Position numbers and translations under genes: made by a program | Source of the DNA: an uncultured Sulfurimonas sp. | Lineage (GTDB): Bacteria; Campylobacterota; Campylobacteria; Campylobacterales; Sulfurimonadaceae | Assembly: GCF_963662755.1 (NCBI RefSeq) | Contig: NZ_OY759725.1 | Span: 1,997,781 to 2,061,780, forward strand | Direction: 5' to 3' | Length of the DNA stretch: 64,000 nt | The notes under the pieces: model-generated | The model's input: the letters and a program-made list of their open reading frames with translations, nothing else | The model's database searches: none | What the model was told of the DNA's origin: nothing | Shown: positions 34,417 through 43,671 of the stretch, piece by piece | Position numbering within the stretch: position 1 is the stretch's first letter | How the letters are laid out: each line of letters begins with the position of its first letter

Positions 34417-36645
34417 ATGAAAATATTTTTAGCAATTTTGCTAACCTTAATAACTACAAACTTGTTTGCTATGACTGTAAAGTCTATTAATTATGATGGA
34501 ATGGTTCACATTTCAAAGCCCGTTGCATTAAGAATGCTTGATTTTGACATTGGTGATAAAGTAGATGAAAAAACTCTCAATGAATCAATAAAAAAATATT
34601 TTAAACAAGGTTATTTTGATGATGTCTGGGTTGAATTTGTAGATGGAAATTTAACTTATCATTTTAAAGAAAAAGCTATCATCTCTAAGGTTGAACTTAA
34701 GGGATGGAAAGAAAACGATAAAGATGTGCTAGATAGTGTAGTTGCGATAAAAAAAGGTTCACTTTATGACAAGAAAAAGTTAGAAGCAGCAAAAAAAAGA
34801 ATTCAAGAAGCTCTAGCACAAGATGGTAAGATTGACAGTGTTGTTGAATTGGAAGAAGAAATACTAGATAATGGTAGTATTAAAGTTACTTTTATTGCAA
34901 ATGAAGGTGAAGAAATAATTATACAAAAGCAAGATTATATTGGTGTAGTTGGACTTGATACTGACCTTTTTAATGATGTTATTGCAAATAAAGAAAAACA
35001 ATTTATGGGTTGGTTTTGGGGACGTAATAATGGAGAGATGAAGCTCTCAGATTTAGCTTATGATCCACTTAGAATCCGTGACTTGTATATGCAATATGGT
35101 TACTTAGATGCTAAAGTAGATGAGCCGTTTGTAAGAGTAAACTTTGATCATTATACTGCTGATATGAGCTATCAAATAGAAGAGGGTGAAGTTTATCATA
35201 TTAGTGGTATCTCTATAAATCAAGTGACAAATGTAATAGATGATGCCAAAATTCGTGAAGTGATAAGCTTAGAAAAAGGTGAAGCTTTTAATATCAAAAC
35301 ATTTCGTGATGATGCACAAAAAATCAAAACTATAATAGCAGATTTAAGTTATGCATATGTTCAAGTTGTTCCTGACCTTAAAAAAAATAAAGAAGACCAT
35401 ACTGTTGAGGTGGTTTTCAAAATCACTCCTGGTGATAAGGTAAAAATTAGAAATGTTATTATTTCTGGAAATAATAGAACTCTTGATAGAATTATTCGTC
35501 GTGAATTGTACTTAGGTCCTGGAGATATGTACTCTTTAACAGATTTGAAAGACTCTAGAAATTCTTTGGGAAGATTAGGCTTTTTTGATGGAAACACCAT
35601 AGAAGAAAAGAGAATAGACAACTCTAGCATGGATCTTGTTGTAAAAGTAAAAGAAGCACCGACAGGAAATATTCAACTAGGTGGTGGATATGGAAGTTAT
35701 GGTGGACTCTTGGTAACCGTAGCTGTAAATGATAGAAATATTTGGGGTTCAGGTATTGACATGGGTGTTCAGGCCGAAAAATCTGAAACGAGTCAAAACT
35801 ACTCTTTTAATATTTCAAATCCAAGACTAAACGATAGTGATTTTAGTGGTAACTTCTCTGTGTTTAAATCATTTTATGAATATAATGACTATAGTGTAGA
35901 TTCTCAAGGTGTAAGTGTTGGTGTTGGACATAGATTTACAAGGTTTATAAGTGGTTATTTGGGTTATACTTTTTCTGAAAATGCTTATAGTGACGTAGCT
36001 TCAGATACTACTATTGATGAGACATATTTTCAAAGCTATTCTAAAAGCTCTGTATCTATAAATCTAAAATTTGATAATACCGATGATTACTACCTTCCAA
36101 GAGAGGGATATACAATGAGTCAGGGTTTTGAAAAATCAGGACTTGGCGGAGATGCAGATTACTTTAAAAGTAGAACAAATTTTGGTAAGTATATAGGACT
36201 AGAAGATTATATTGGTTTTGATGCTATTTTTAGATATAAAGCAAGATTTTACTATGCTGCAGATACAGGATATTTACCAATTGCAGATAAATTTTATATG
36301 GGTGGACTTGGTAGTGTTAGAGGGTATGAATCTTACTCTATTTCACCAACTAAAGAAAACAGCGATGGATCTATTTCGCGTGTAGGTGGTGATCAAACAT
36401 TTTCAAATAATGTAGAGATGAGTTTCCCTCTTGTTCCAAAGGCGAAAATGAGACTTGTTACTTATTTGGATTGGGGATTTATAGGCGATGATTCTTTGAG
36501 TGAATTTTCTCGTGGTGGCTATGGGATGGGACTAGAGTGGTTTTCTCCTGTTGGTCCTATTCAACTTATGTTTTCAAAACCTCTTGGCGAAGAGCCTGGG
36601 GACAAAACAACCTCTTTCGAGTTCACTATGGGACAAAGATTTTAA
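34417..36645 (+). CDS. bamA: Outer-membrane protein assembly factor BamA
   Basis: A 742-residue BamA, the core of the machinery that folds beta-barrel proteins into the outer membrane. It has a signal peptide (about residues 1-19, ending LFA), five POTRA repeats (about 20-410) and a C-terminal 16-strand barrel that ends in phenylalanine (FTMGQRF), the usual barrel signal. Barrel motifs such as FYMGGLGSVRGYE, with the VRGY element of loop 6, are present. The ATG at 34417 is chosen over the TTG three bases before. It converges with ppx/gppA with only 2 bases between stops. Confidence 0.95.
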   Translation: MKIFLAILLTLITTNLFAMTVKSINYDGMVHISKPVALRMLDFDIGDKVDEKTLNESIKKYFKQGYFDDVWVEFVDGNLTYHFKEKAIISKVELKGWKENDKDVLDSVVAIKKGSLYDKKKLEAAKKRIQEALAQDGKIDSVVELEEEILDNGSIKVTFIANEGEEIIIQKQDYIGVVGLDTDLFNDVIANKEKQFMGWFWGRNNGEMKLSDLAYDPLRIRDLYMQYGYLDAKVDEPFVRVNFDHYTADMSYQIEEGEVYHISGISINQVTNVIDDAKIREVISLEKGEAFNIKTFRDDAQKIKTIIADLSYAYVQVVPDLKKNKEDHTVEVVFKITPGDKVKIRNVIISGNNRTLDRIIRRELYLGPGDMYSLTDLKDSRNSLGRLGFFDGNTIEEKRIDNSSMDLVVKVKEAPTGNIQLGGGYGSYGGLLVTVAVNDRNIWGSGIDMGVQAEKSETSQNYSFNISNPRLNDSDFSGNFSVFKSFYEYNDYSVDSQGVSVGVGHRFTRFISGYLGYTFSENAYSDVASDTTIDETYFQSYSKSSVSINLKFDNTDDYYLPREGYTMSQGFEKSGLGGDADYFKSRTNFGKYIGLEDYIGFDAIFRYKARFYYAADTGYLPIADKFYMGGLGSVRGYESYSISPTKENSDGSISRVGGDQTFSNNVEMSFPLVPKAKMRLVTYLDWGFIGDDSLSEFSRGGYGMGLEWFSPVGPIQLMFSKPLGEEPGDKTTSFEFTMGQRF

Positions 36646-36647
36646 AG

Positions 36648-38111
36648 TTAGTTAAATATAACTTTTAAATCTTCAACTGTATCTAACTTACTAACAGATT
36701 CTCTACATAAACGAAGAGAGTCTTTAGAGCTTATCTGCAATACTCCATCATTAAATATTAATTCAAAATCGATGTTTCTCGGCCTATGTGCTACAAGAGA
36801 TACACTTAGTGATAAGATATAGCTAAGAGTATGTAATAGTTTTTTCTCTGGTAATAATTCTTTATACTTTTGTATATGTGAAGTCGATGGCAATTTTTTC
36901 TTAGCATATTTACAAAGTGTTGATATTAAAGTTATTTCTTCATGTGTATAACCATACTCCAAAGCACTTTGAAGTATATAATAACTATGTTTGTTTTTTG
37001 AAAAGAAGTGTATATCATTTCCACAAGGGTATAGTTTTGCCGCTATACCTAACTCTTTGCGAAAAGATATATCAATATTTAGATGCTTATATGTTAAGTC
37101 AAATATTTTTTTAGCCAATAAGTTTAGTTGTTTTGAAATAGCTTTTTCAGTTATATGAGAGTCTAATATATATCTTGTAGAGATATTGTAGTGTTGTGGA
37201 AATTTATCTTTTGAATTTCTAAGTAAATCTGCTAAAAAAGCACCTTCTCTAACTCCTACACCACTTGTTACAACCTTTGTTATGGCTAGTTTTTTCAATA
37301 CTCTTTGAAGTATAAGTGCTCCAGGTTTTATAATGTCAAATCTTTCAGGCTTGATACCAAGATTTGTAAGTTGAGTGTCATTTGCTTTCATAATTGCAAA
37401 GATGAAGTCATCTAACTCTGAGGCACTATAAGAAAATGCATGAAGTTTATTTAGAGGATGCTTTTTATTTTTCATTATGGCATTTGAAATAGCTCTAAAT
37501 GTTCCACCAATACCAATTAAGCTAGAAGCTTCTAACTTATTTAAAATCTCAAGTTTTTCATCTATGTATTCAATAGCACCTTTTTTGTCTTTTTTATCAC
37601 AAAAAAGTTCTTTAATTCTTACTGTTCCTAAGTTTAGAGAAAGAGTATTTGAAACACTGTTATCATCTATTAGCGCCATTTCTGTTGAGCCGCCACCAAT
37701 ATCAATGCTTATGGCATTTTTTTGACTAGGAAGAAGATTTGCACAGGCAATTGCACCTAGATATGCCTCTCTTTCGCCATTTATGATTTTTATGTTTAAG
37801 TTTAAGTGTTTTTTTATTAGTTGAAGAAATTCTTGTTTATTTGGGGCGTCTCTTAGTGCGGAAGTTGCTACACAAAGAGTCTTCCTTGCTTTATATGAGG
37901 CTATGATGCTTAAAAAATCTTTTAATGCATCTAGCGTTCTTTGCATGGGAAGGGCTTGAAGATTTCCACCGTTTTGATAAGCATTTTCAGAGAGTCTAAC
38001 TCTGCTTTTAGATTCATTTAGTAGATGAAAAGCAAAGCGAGAAGTCCTCTCATAAACTACTAATCTAACCGAGTTTGATCCTATATCTATGACTGCGACA
38101 CGTTTTGCCAT
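36648..38111 (-). CDS. ppx: Ppx/GppA family phosphatase
   Basis: A 487-residue protein of the exopolyphosphatase / pppGpp phosphohydrolase family. The phosphate-binding motifs are IDIGSNSVRLVVYE near the start, ATSALRDAPN, IDIGGGSTEMALI and IGIGGTFRA. The C-terminal half is the helical HD-like domain found in long members. It hydrolyses polyphosphate and/or pppGpp; which one cannot be decided from sequence. It precedes no other gene but follows the ferredoxin gene by 12 bases, the order known in Campylobacter. Confidence 0.9.
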   Translation of the reverse strand: MAKRVAVIDIGSNSVRLVVYERTSRFAFHLLNESKSRVRLSENAYQNGGNLQALPMQRTLDALKDFLSIIASYKARKTLCVATSALRDAPNKQEFLQLIKKHLNLNIKIINGEREAYLGAIACANLLPSQKNAISIDIGGGSTEMALIDDNSVSNTLSLNLGTVRIKELFCDKKDKKGAIEYIDEKLEILNKLEASSLIGIGGTFRAISNAIMKNKKHPLNKLHAFSYSASELDDFIFAIMKANDTQLTNLGIKPERFDIIKPGALILQRVLKKLAITKVVTSGVGVREGAFLADLLRNSKDKFPQHYNISTRYILDSHITEKAISKQLNLLAKKIFDLTYKHLNIDISFRKELGIAAKLYPCGNDIHFFSKNKHSYYILQSALEYGYTHEEITLISTLCKYAKKKLPSTSHIQKYKELLPEKKLLHTLSYILSLSVSLVAHRPRNIDFELIFNDGVLQISSKDSLRLCRESVSKLDTVEDLKVIFN

Positions 38112-38123
38112 TAGAAGAGACTT

Positions 38124-38375
38124 TTACTCTTCGTCTAGTATATTTTTGTATTTAAATTGAAGTTCTGCAATAGATTCTATATTGTCTTTATCTAAAACTA
38201 TACAATCAACAGGACATACTGAAATACAAGCTGGTTCATCATAAACGCTAACACACTCTATGCATCTGTCTGGATCTATATAGTATATAGGGTCACCCTC
38301 TTCTATAGCCATAGTTGGGCACTCTTCTCGACATGCATCACACGCAATGCATTCATCATTTATTAATAGAGCCAT
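38124..38375 (-). CDS. fdxB: YfhL-type 2[4Fe-4S] ferredoxin
   Basis: An 83-residue ferredoxin. Two cluster motifs are seen: CIACDACREECP at residues 9-20 and CIECVSVYDEPACISVCP, where the extra residues between the second and third cysteine are typical of the YfhL/FdxB type with a low-potential cluster. It is an electron carrier with unknown partner. It lies between ppx/gppA and the histidine kinase on the same strand; the ppx-fdxB pairing is conserved in Campylobacter. Confidence 0.93.
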   Translation of the reverse strand: MALLINDECIACDACREECPTMAIEEGDPIYYIDPDRCIECVSVYDEPACISVCPVDCIVLDKDNIESIAELQFKYKNILDEE

Positions 38376-38475
38376 TGAAAAACCTTATATTTTTAGTTGT
38401 TTATTTATAGAAATATTTATCTATATATATATGTCCGATTTATATCAAATTATAGCTTCAGTTTTTTTTAAACAG

Positions 38476-39774
38476 TTATCTTTTTGGAAGAATACAAGAT
38501 AATTTTGAATTAATTTCAAGAGAAGAGACTGTACCTTCTACACCATCTTTTCTGTTTTGTATATTTATTTTAGCACCTAATGCATCTGCTGCACTTTTTG
38601 CTAAAAAAAGTCCTAGTCCTACACCTGGTTTATTTCCTTGTCTTTTAAATGGTGCAAATAAATCTATGCTCTCATCAATTCCACAACCCTCATCAATGAC
38701 TTCTATAAGAAGACCAAACTCACTTTGAGAACTTTTAAGTGTGACGGATTTTTCTTTTGGTGTAAATTTTAGAGCATTTTGTAAAAAGTTTTGTATTATT
38801 TGGTTTAAAAGTGAAATTTGTAAAGTAGCCATAAAGCCATTTGGCTCAAAATTCATGTGCAGTTTTTTAGCATCATTTTCAGCTAGTAGTTTAAAATCAT
38901 TTGCTTTTTCACGTAAAAATTTAATAACATCAACTTCCACAGGTTTTTCAAGTTGTGCTCCTTCTTGACGACCTATATTTAAGATGTTTGAAACAACAAT
39001 ATTCATCTCATCAATAGTTTTATTTGTAGTTTTTAAAGCTTCTATATACTCTTCTGGAGTTCTTTTTTTTATGAGTGTAACTTGGTTTTTTAGTTTTATG
39101 ACTGCTAATGGTGTTTTTAATTCATGTGCAGTACCTATAAACAACTCTTTTTGGTACTTTACAAAGTTTTGTATTCTTGCTATTAAATGATTTATTGTGC
39201 TTCCAAGTTGCTCAAACTCTTCTGGTAATTCTTTTACTTTTATAGGTCTCATCAGATGTTCATTCATATTTGAGAGTCTGCTACTTATGGTTTGTATGGG
39301 ACTTATAAGCATTTTAGAGAGTGTAATTGCATAGATTATTACAAGTAAAAAACCTACAATATTTATGATAAATATGTAACGAAGTATTTTATTTAGTAGT
39401 TTTTTTGTAGGAGTTATTTTTTTTGTAATTTTTAAATAACTAAGTGTGTCAAAATTAAATGGATAAACAAGTGTTAAGTATGTTTGCCCTTGTTGAGTGC
39501 TCTCATATAAATCAATGTCTTGGTTGAGCTTTTTTACTTGAATTATTTCTATATCTATTCCAAGTAGTGCATCTGGAGCATCAGAATCTAGATGCACAAT
39601 AGAGCGATTATTTGCAATATTTTTAGCATATTGAATAAGTTCTTGATGTTTTTCATCATAAATTGAGTTTTCAATATAGAGATATAAAAAAGATGAAAAT
39701 ATAAATATAAGAGATGCAGAAGCAAATATAAGTTGGATTAAAAAATTTCTTCTAATACTTTGTTTTTTAAACAT
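38476..39774 (-). CDS. Sensor histidine kinase next to cosR
   Basis: A 432-residue kinase with membrane segments (about 11-31 and 133-153), a small periplasmic domain, a HAMP-like linker and the kinase core. The phospho-acceptor histidine is in TAHELKTPLAVI (near residue 215), the N box is NQIIQNFLQNALKF and the G boxes are DEGCGID and GVGLGLFLAK. It lies downstream of cosR on the same strand after a 127-base gap with a long palindrome. It is a likely cognate kinase for CosR, although a separate promoter would be needed if the palindrome stops transcription. Confidence 0.88.
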   Translation of the reverse strand: MFKKQSIRRNFLIQLIFASASLIFIFSSFLYLYIENSIYDEKHQELIQYAKNIANNRSIVHLDSDAPDALLGIDIEIIQVKKLNQDIDLYESTQQGQTYLTLVYPFNFDTLSYLKITKKITPTKKLLNKILRYIFIINIVGFLLVIIYAITLSKMLISPIQTISSRLSNMNEHLMRPIKVKELPEEFEQLGSTINHLIARIQNFVKYQKELFIGTAHELKTPLAVIKLKNQVTLIKKRTPEEYIEALKTTNKTIDEMNIVVSNILNIGRQEGAQLEKPVEVDVIKFLREKANDFKLLAENDAKKLHMNFEPNGFMATLQISLLNQIIQNFLQNALKFTPKEKSVTLKSSQSEFGLLIEVIDEGCGIDESIDLFAPFKRQGNKPGVGLGLFLAKSAADALGAKINIQNRKDGVEGTVSSLEINSKLSCILPKR

Positions 39775-39865
39775 TTGTAGCCTTAAATATTAATTATATG
39801 AAATTATATCTTTAGTATATTAAAATAAAAAAAGTGGTTTTAAAAATTTAGGGAGTTGTAGGGAT

Positions 39866-39892
39866 ACTATAATGAGTTTTACTCATTATAGT
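39866..39892. repeat. Perfect 12-bp palindrome between cosR and the kinase gene
   Basis: ACTATAATGAGT and ACTCATTATAGT separated by TTT. It begins 9 bases after the cosR stop (minus direction). There is no T-run after it in the minus direction, so it is not a textbook terminator. It might terminate cosR, be an RNA-processing site, or be an operator for the kinase gene. Confidence 0.5.
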
Positions 39893-39901
39893 GTTTAAAC
39901 T

Positions 39902-40576
39902 TTAGTTTATCTCTTTTGGAAAACAAAAACGGTAACCACGACGACGAACAGTCTCGATAGTTGTTATATTTAATGGTTTATCCATTTTTTGTCTGATTTG
40001 ATTAATAGCAACTTCAATTACATTAGGAGTTACAAGTTCAGGCTCTTCCCAGATAGCATCTAAAAGTTGTTCTTTAGAAACAATTTGGTCACGGTGACGA
40101 GCAAGGTGAGTTAAAACTTCAAAAGGTTTACCTTTAAGTTCTATTTCTTGTTCTTTATAAGTGATTTTTTCTTCTTCAGGATTGATAGTTAAATCTTCTA
40201 TTTCGATGATATTGCTTCCGCCAAAGCGAAGACGAGCTTCGATACGAGCTATAAGAACATCAAAGTCAAAAGGTTTTCTGATATAGTCATCAGCACCGCT
40301 TCTAAGAGCTTCTATTTCGCTTTCATTATCATCTCTTGCAGATAAAACAACTACAACAGTTTTTGGAGTATTTGTTTTAATATCGCCTATGATATCTACA
40401 GAATTTCCATCTGGTAGCATCCAGTCCATTAAAACTAAATCATAATTACGGATATCTAAGTAGTACTCACCATCTTTTAGAGTCTCTACCACATCACTTT
40501 GGTAACCAAACTCTTTTAGTCCCTCAGCAAGCATTTTATTTAATGTTACTTCATCTTCTATAATTAGAATACGCAT
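39902..40576 (-). CDS. cosR: CosR/HsrA response regulator
   Basis: A 224-residue OmpR-type regulator, orthologue of Campylobacter CosR and H. pylori HP1043 (HsrA), which control oxidative stress and many essential genes. The C-terminal half (ELKGKPFEVLTHLARHRDQI, VSKEQLLDAIWEEPE, RRRGYRFCFPK) matches that group very closely. The receiver here has canonical residues: D8 in IIEDE, acceptor D51 in LVLMDWMLPDG, and lysine in RKPFDF. The pathogen orthologues lack the acceptor aspartate and have no kinase. Here a kinase gene lies just downstream, so this version is probably phosphorylated. Confidence 0.92.
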   Translation of the reverse strand: MRILIIEDEVTLNKMLAEGLKEFGYQSDVVETLKDGEYYLDIRNYDLVLMDWMLPDGNSVDIIGDIKTNTPKTVVVVLSARDDNESEIEALRSGADDYIRKPFDFDVLIARIEARLRFGGSNIIEIEDLTINPEEEKITYKEQEIELKGKPFEVLTHLARHRDQIVSKEQLLDAIWEEPELVTPNVIEVAINQIRQKMDKPLNITTIETVRRRGYRFCFPKEIN

Positions 40577-40677
40577 TAATTTTTTCCTATAAGTGAATAT
40601 TTTGGCGAAATGATATCATATTTTTAGCTAACTTTAAAGTTTTTTTCAATTTTTTTTAATAATACTTTAACTTATAA

Positions 40678-41007
40678 TTAAGATTTAGAATTATATCGCT
40701 TGCTTACACTTACCTTGCAGTCCCTTAAAATCGATGGTTTTGTGATTTTGATATGCATGCTTTTTATAGAAGAAAATTCTTTAATTAACTTTAAATTTAT
40801 ATTATTTAAAGCTTCTTCAATGAGCAAAAATTCACTTTTTATCATAATATCTTTAACTATTTCAACAACTTGTGCATAATTTATAAACTCTTTTTCATAT
40901 AAATAGTCTATGTTAATATTGATAATAACATCTTGTGGAGTTACTCTTTCAAAATCTAAAATCCCAATAATGCATTGAAATTTCAGATCTTCTATATGAA
41001 TAGTCAC
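40678..41007 (-). CDS. folB: FolB-like dihydroneopterin aldolase
   Basis: A 109-residue protein with the FolB start MTIHIEDLKFQCIIGILDFER (glycine in place of the common YGxxxxE pattern is retained as IIGILDFE). It ends in ITKPSILRDCKVSVSKRY, where the family has TKPxxLxxxxxVxV. FolB splits dihydroneopterin for folate synthesis. It begins with GTG overlapping the plsY stop by one base. The order plsY-folB-cosR is found in Campylobacter. folK lies at 62138-62626. Confidence 0.8.
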   Translation of the reverse strand: MTIHIEDLKFQCIIGILDFERVTPQDVIININIDYLYEKEFINYAQVVEIVKDIMIKSEFLLIEEALNNINLKLIKEFSSIKSMHIKITKPSILRDCKVSVSKRYNSKS

Positions 41008-41621
41008 TAGAGTACTCTTTTTTCTTCACCTTTAAAAAGACGAATAATATTTGGAATATGTTTATAGTAAAGAATAAAAACAATTAAAACAACCGGAGCA
41101 TGAGGCATCTCAGGATGAATATAGAAACTAGAAAATAACAGTGCACCAACTCCTGCAAGTGATGAAATAGATGAGATGCGAATTGTTTTAGCACCAATTG
41201 CCCAAACAACAAGGGCTATAATAGTCTCTAAGGGAAGCATAAACATCATCACACCCATTCCTGTAGCTATACCTTTACCACCTTCAAGTCCCAAGTATGG
41301 ACTAAAACAATGACCAATAACTGCAAGAACTGCAACTCCCCATAATGTTGATTCGCTCATCCCCATAAAGTATGCAATAGCTAAAACTAAAATACCTTTA
41401 ATGGCATCTAAAGCTAAAGTAGCAGCGCCAAGTTTTTTTGCTAAATCAGGATTACTCTCTTTTACAACTCTAAGTACATTTGTTGCACCTATACTACCAC
41501 TTCCACTAGTTTTAATATCTACACCTGCAAATTTTTTTGCAAGTAAAAGACCAAAAGGAATACCACCAACTAGATAAGCTGCTATAAAAAACTGTACGTT
41601 TGTGTTGTATAAAAATTCCAT
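41007..41621 (-). CDS. plsY: Glycerol-3-phosphate acyltransferase PlsY
   Basis: A 204-residue inner-membrane enzyme that transfers an acyl group from acyl-phosphate to glycerol 3-phosphate, the first step of phospholipid synthesis. Family motifs are GGIPFGLLLAKKF, SGSIGATNVLRV and LGLEGGKGIATGMGV, with five membrane segments. The ATG at 41621 is chosen because the GAGG ribosome site lies between it and an in-frame TTG at 41633. It heads the plsY-folB unit. Confidence 0.95.
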   Translation of the reverse strand: MEFLYNTNVQFFIAAYLVGGIPFGLLLAKKFAGVDIKTSGSGSIGATNVLRVVKESNPDLAKKLGAATLALDAIKGILVLAIAYFMGMSESTLWGVAVLAVIGHCFSPYLGLEGGKGIATGMGVMMFMLPLETIIALVVWAIGAKTIRISSISSLAGVGALLFSSFYIHPEMPHAPVVLIVFILYYKHIPNIIRLFKGEEKRVL

Positions 41622-41686
41622 TAAATACCTCAAATAATAATTGCGACATTTTACTTTACATATAGTTATAAGTATATAAAATTCGA

Positions 41687-41692
41687 TATAAT
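41687..41692 (+). promoter_or_regulatory. -10 box of nadA
   Basis: A perfect TATAAT about 26 bases upstream of the nadA TTG start, in the 96-base divergent gap with plsY. Confidence 0.45.
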
Positions 41693-41717
41693 TACAAAAT
41701 TATAAATTAAGGGTTAT

Positions 41718-42719
41718 TTGTTGAAGTTTACAAATGAAGAATTAAAACAAAAAATTATTGAACTAAAAAAGAAGTTAGATGTAACTGTTGTGGCGCATTT
41801 TTATCAAAGAGATGAAGTCTTTGAAATGGCAGATATTACAGGTGACTCTTTAGAACTTGCTATAAAAACAAGAGATGATGATGCTGAGTTTGTAGTGTTT
41901 AGTGGTGTTGGCTTTATGGGTCAAAGCGTAAAAGTTCTTTCTCCTCACAAAAGAGTTGTGATGCCAAAGGCTGCTTGTTGTGCTATGGCTAAGATGATAG
42001 ATGGAATGCAGTTTGATAATTCTGTTAAAGTTTTAAATGAAGCTGGTATCAAAAATGAAAATATTTTACCAATTACTTATATAAATTCAGATGCATCTGT
42101 AAAAGCAAAAGTTGGCGAAATGGGCGGTCTGGTTTGTACTAGCTCAAACGCTAAAAAAATAATTACAACAGCTTTGGCTGAAGGTAAAAAAATTCTTTTT
42201 GTTCCAGATAGATGTTTAGGTCAAAATATAGCAAATCAGATGGGTTTAAACTCTTGTGTAATAGGAGATGAAAAAAATCCAAATGAAGCAGATATCATCT
42301 GTTACAACGGTTTTTGTTCAGTTCATCAACTCTTTACAGTAGAAGATATTACTTTTTACCGTAAAAAATATCCTGGTATTTTAATAGCTGTTCATCCAGA
42401 GTGTGATCCTGCTATATGTGATGCATCTGACTTTGTTGGTTCTACTTCTCAGCTTATTAAGTACATCACAGAACTTCCTAAAGAGCAAAAAGTTGCAGTT
42501 GGAACTGAGTTTAACATGGTAAATCGCTTAAGAGATAAAAATACTTATGTTCTCTCTTCTACAAAACCAGAATGCCCAACTATGAATGAAACAACTCTTG
42601 AAGATCTTTACTTAACTTTAAAATCTATCGATGATGGTGAACCATTAAATGAGATACTTGTAGATGAAAAAACCCAAAAATGGGCGAAAATTGCTTTAGA
42701 GAGAATGTTAGCCTTATGA
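41718..42719 (+). CDS. nadA: Quinolinate synthase A
   Basis: A 333-residue NadA, which condenses iminoaspartate with dihydroxyacetone phosphate to quinolinate in de novo NAD synthesis. It is an oxygen-sensitive [4Fe-4S] enzyme, and conserved cysteines appear in KAACCAMA, CYNGFCSVHQ, HPECDPAICD and KPECPTM. VAHFYQRDEVFEMAD is the family start. It begins with TTG (41718 or 41721) after GGG. It overlaps nadC by four bases (ATGA). nadB is not in the window. Confidence 0.95.
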   Translation: MLKFTNEELKQKIIELKKKLDVTVVAHFYQRDEVFEMADITGDSLELAIKTRDDDAEFVVFSGVGFMGQSVKVLSPHKRVVMPKAACCAMAKMIDGMQFDNSVKVLNEAGIKNENILPITYINSDASVKAKVGEMGGLVCTSSNAKKIITTALAEGKKILFVPDRCLGQNIANQMGLNSCVIGDEKNPNEADIICYNGFCSVHQLFTVEDITFYRKKYPGILIAVHPECDPAICDASDFVGSTSQLIKYITELPKEQKVAVGTEFNMVNRLRDKNTYVLSSTKPECPTMNETTLEDLYLTLKSIDDGEPLNEILVDEKTQKWAKIALERMLAL

Positions 42720-43531
42720 TAGAAAAATTTGTAATAAATGCATTAGCAGAAGATGTGGGTCGTGGCGATTTATATGCTATGGTTGAACCAAGTGTGGAGG
42801 CAAGTGCAAAAATTATTGCAAAGAGTGATGGAGTTGTAGCTGGAGCAAAATATATAGATGTTTTAGCACTTATAGAGGGTTTTGAAGTACTTTGGTTAAA
42901 AAAAGATTCTGAATTTTTTACTAAGGGTGATGTTATTCTTCGTATAAGCGGAGACTCGCATACTCTTTTGAGAATTGAAAGAACACTTTTAAATATGCTT
43001 TTACATGCTAGTTCTATAGCTACATTAACTAGAAAATATATAGATATTGTTGAGCCCTATGGAGTTAGACTTTTAGATACTAGAAAAACAAGACCTCAGT
43101 TGAGAGTTTTTGAAAAGTATGCTACAAGAATAGGTGGTGCAGTAAACCATAGAATGGGTCTTGATGACTCTTTAATGATAAAAGATACTCATCTTAAAAC
43201 TATAAAAAATTTAGAAAAATACATAATTAAAGCCAGAAAAAGTATCCCTTTTACTACAAAAATAGAAGTAGAAGCTGAGAGTTTTGAGATCGCAAAAGAA
43301 GCTATGCAATCAGGTGCTGATATAGTTATGTGTGACAATATGACTCCAGAAAAAATAAAAGAAGTCATATCCTATAGAGATGAAAATTTTTCACATATTC
43401 TTATAGAAGCAAGTGGAAATATTTCGCTTGATACTATAGAGTCTTATGCTAAAAGCGGTGTAGATGCAATAAGTAGTGGCTCATTAATTCACCAAGCAAA
43501 TTGGATAGATATTTCTATGAAAATGGACTAA
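42716..43531 (+). CDS. nadC: Nicotinate-nucleotide pyrophosphorylase (quinolinate phosphoribosyltransferase)
   Basis: A 271-residue NadC, the enzyme after NadA that turns quinolinate and PRPP into nicotinate mononucleotide. Motifs are ALAEDVGRGDL near the start, RLLDTRKTRPQLRVFEKYA, RIGGAVNHRMGLDDSLMIKD and the IEASGNIS barrel strand. The ATG at 42716 overlaps the nadA stop. Length is normal. It is followed by two hairpins that may end this transcript. Confidence 0.95.
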   Translation: MIEKFVINALAEDVGRGDLYAMVEPSVEASAKIIAKSDGVVAGAKYIDVLALIEGFEVLWLKKDSEFFTKGDVILRISGDSHTLLRIERTLLNMLLHASSIATLTRKYIDIVEPYGVRLLDTRKTRPQLRVFEKYATRIGGAVNHRMGLDDSLMIKDTHLKTIKNLEKYIIKARKSIPFTTKIEVEAESFEIAKEAMQSGADIVMCDNMTPEKIKEVISYRDENFSHILIEASGNISLDTIESYAKSGVDAISSGSLIHQANWIDISMKMD

Positions 43532-43542
43532 AGTTATAATTT

Positions 43543-43671
43543 ATGGCAGATGATGCTCAAAAGACACAAGATTATTATCATTTGAACAAAAAAGGAACAA
43601 ATCCCTTTTTTTACGCTGAGCGCTATGCTACTAAAGAAAAACCTAGCTTAGGTTTTTATGTGTTCTTCTAG
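43543..43671 (+). CDS. Small ORF (42 codons) with a flhB-like start; possible leader peptide
   Basis: An open frame of 42 codons ending TAG ten bases before the flhB ATG. Its first 26 bases match the first 26 of flhB (24 identical), giving MADDAQKTQ against MADDAEKTE. After that the sequence is unrelated and aromatic-rich (DYYHLNKKGTNPFFYAERYA). Two hairpins lie inside it. No good ribosome site precedes its ATG. It could be a leader peptide, a small protein or only a duplicated piece. Confidence 0.4.
   Translation: MADDAQKTQDYYHLNKKGTNPFFYAERYATKEKPSLGFYVFF
43588..43611 (+). terminator. Hairpin 1 in the flhB leader
   Basis: AAAAAAGG pairs with CCTTTTTT around an 8-base loop and is followed by further T. 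It could be a weak intrinsic terminator of nadA-nadC or an attenuator of flhB. Confidence 0.4.
43637..43657 (+). terminator. Hairpin 2 in the flhB leader
   Basis: AAAAACCTA and TAGGTTTTT form a perfect 9-bp stem with a 3-base loop, ending in five T. It ends 23 bases before the flhB start and its ribosome site (AGGAG) follows directly. Confidence 0.45.
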
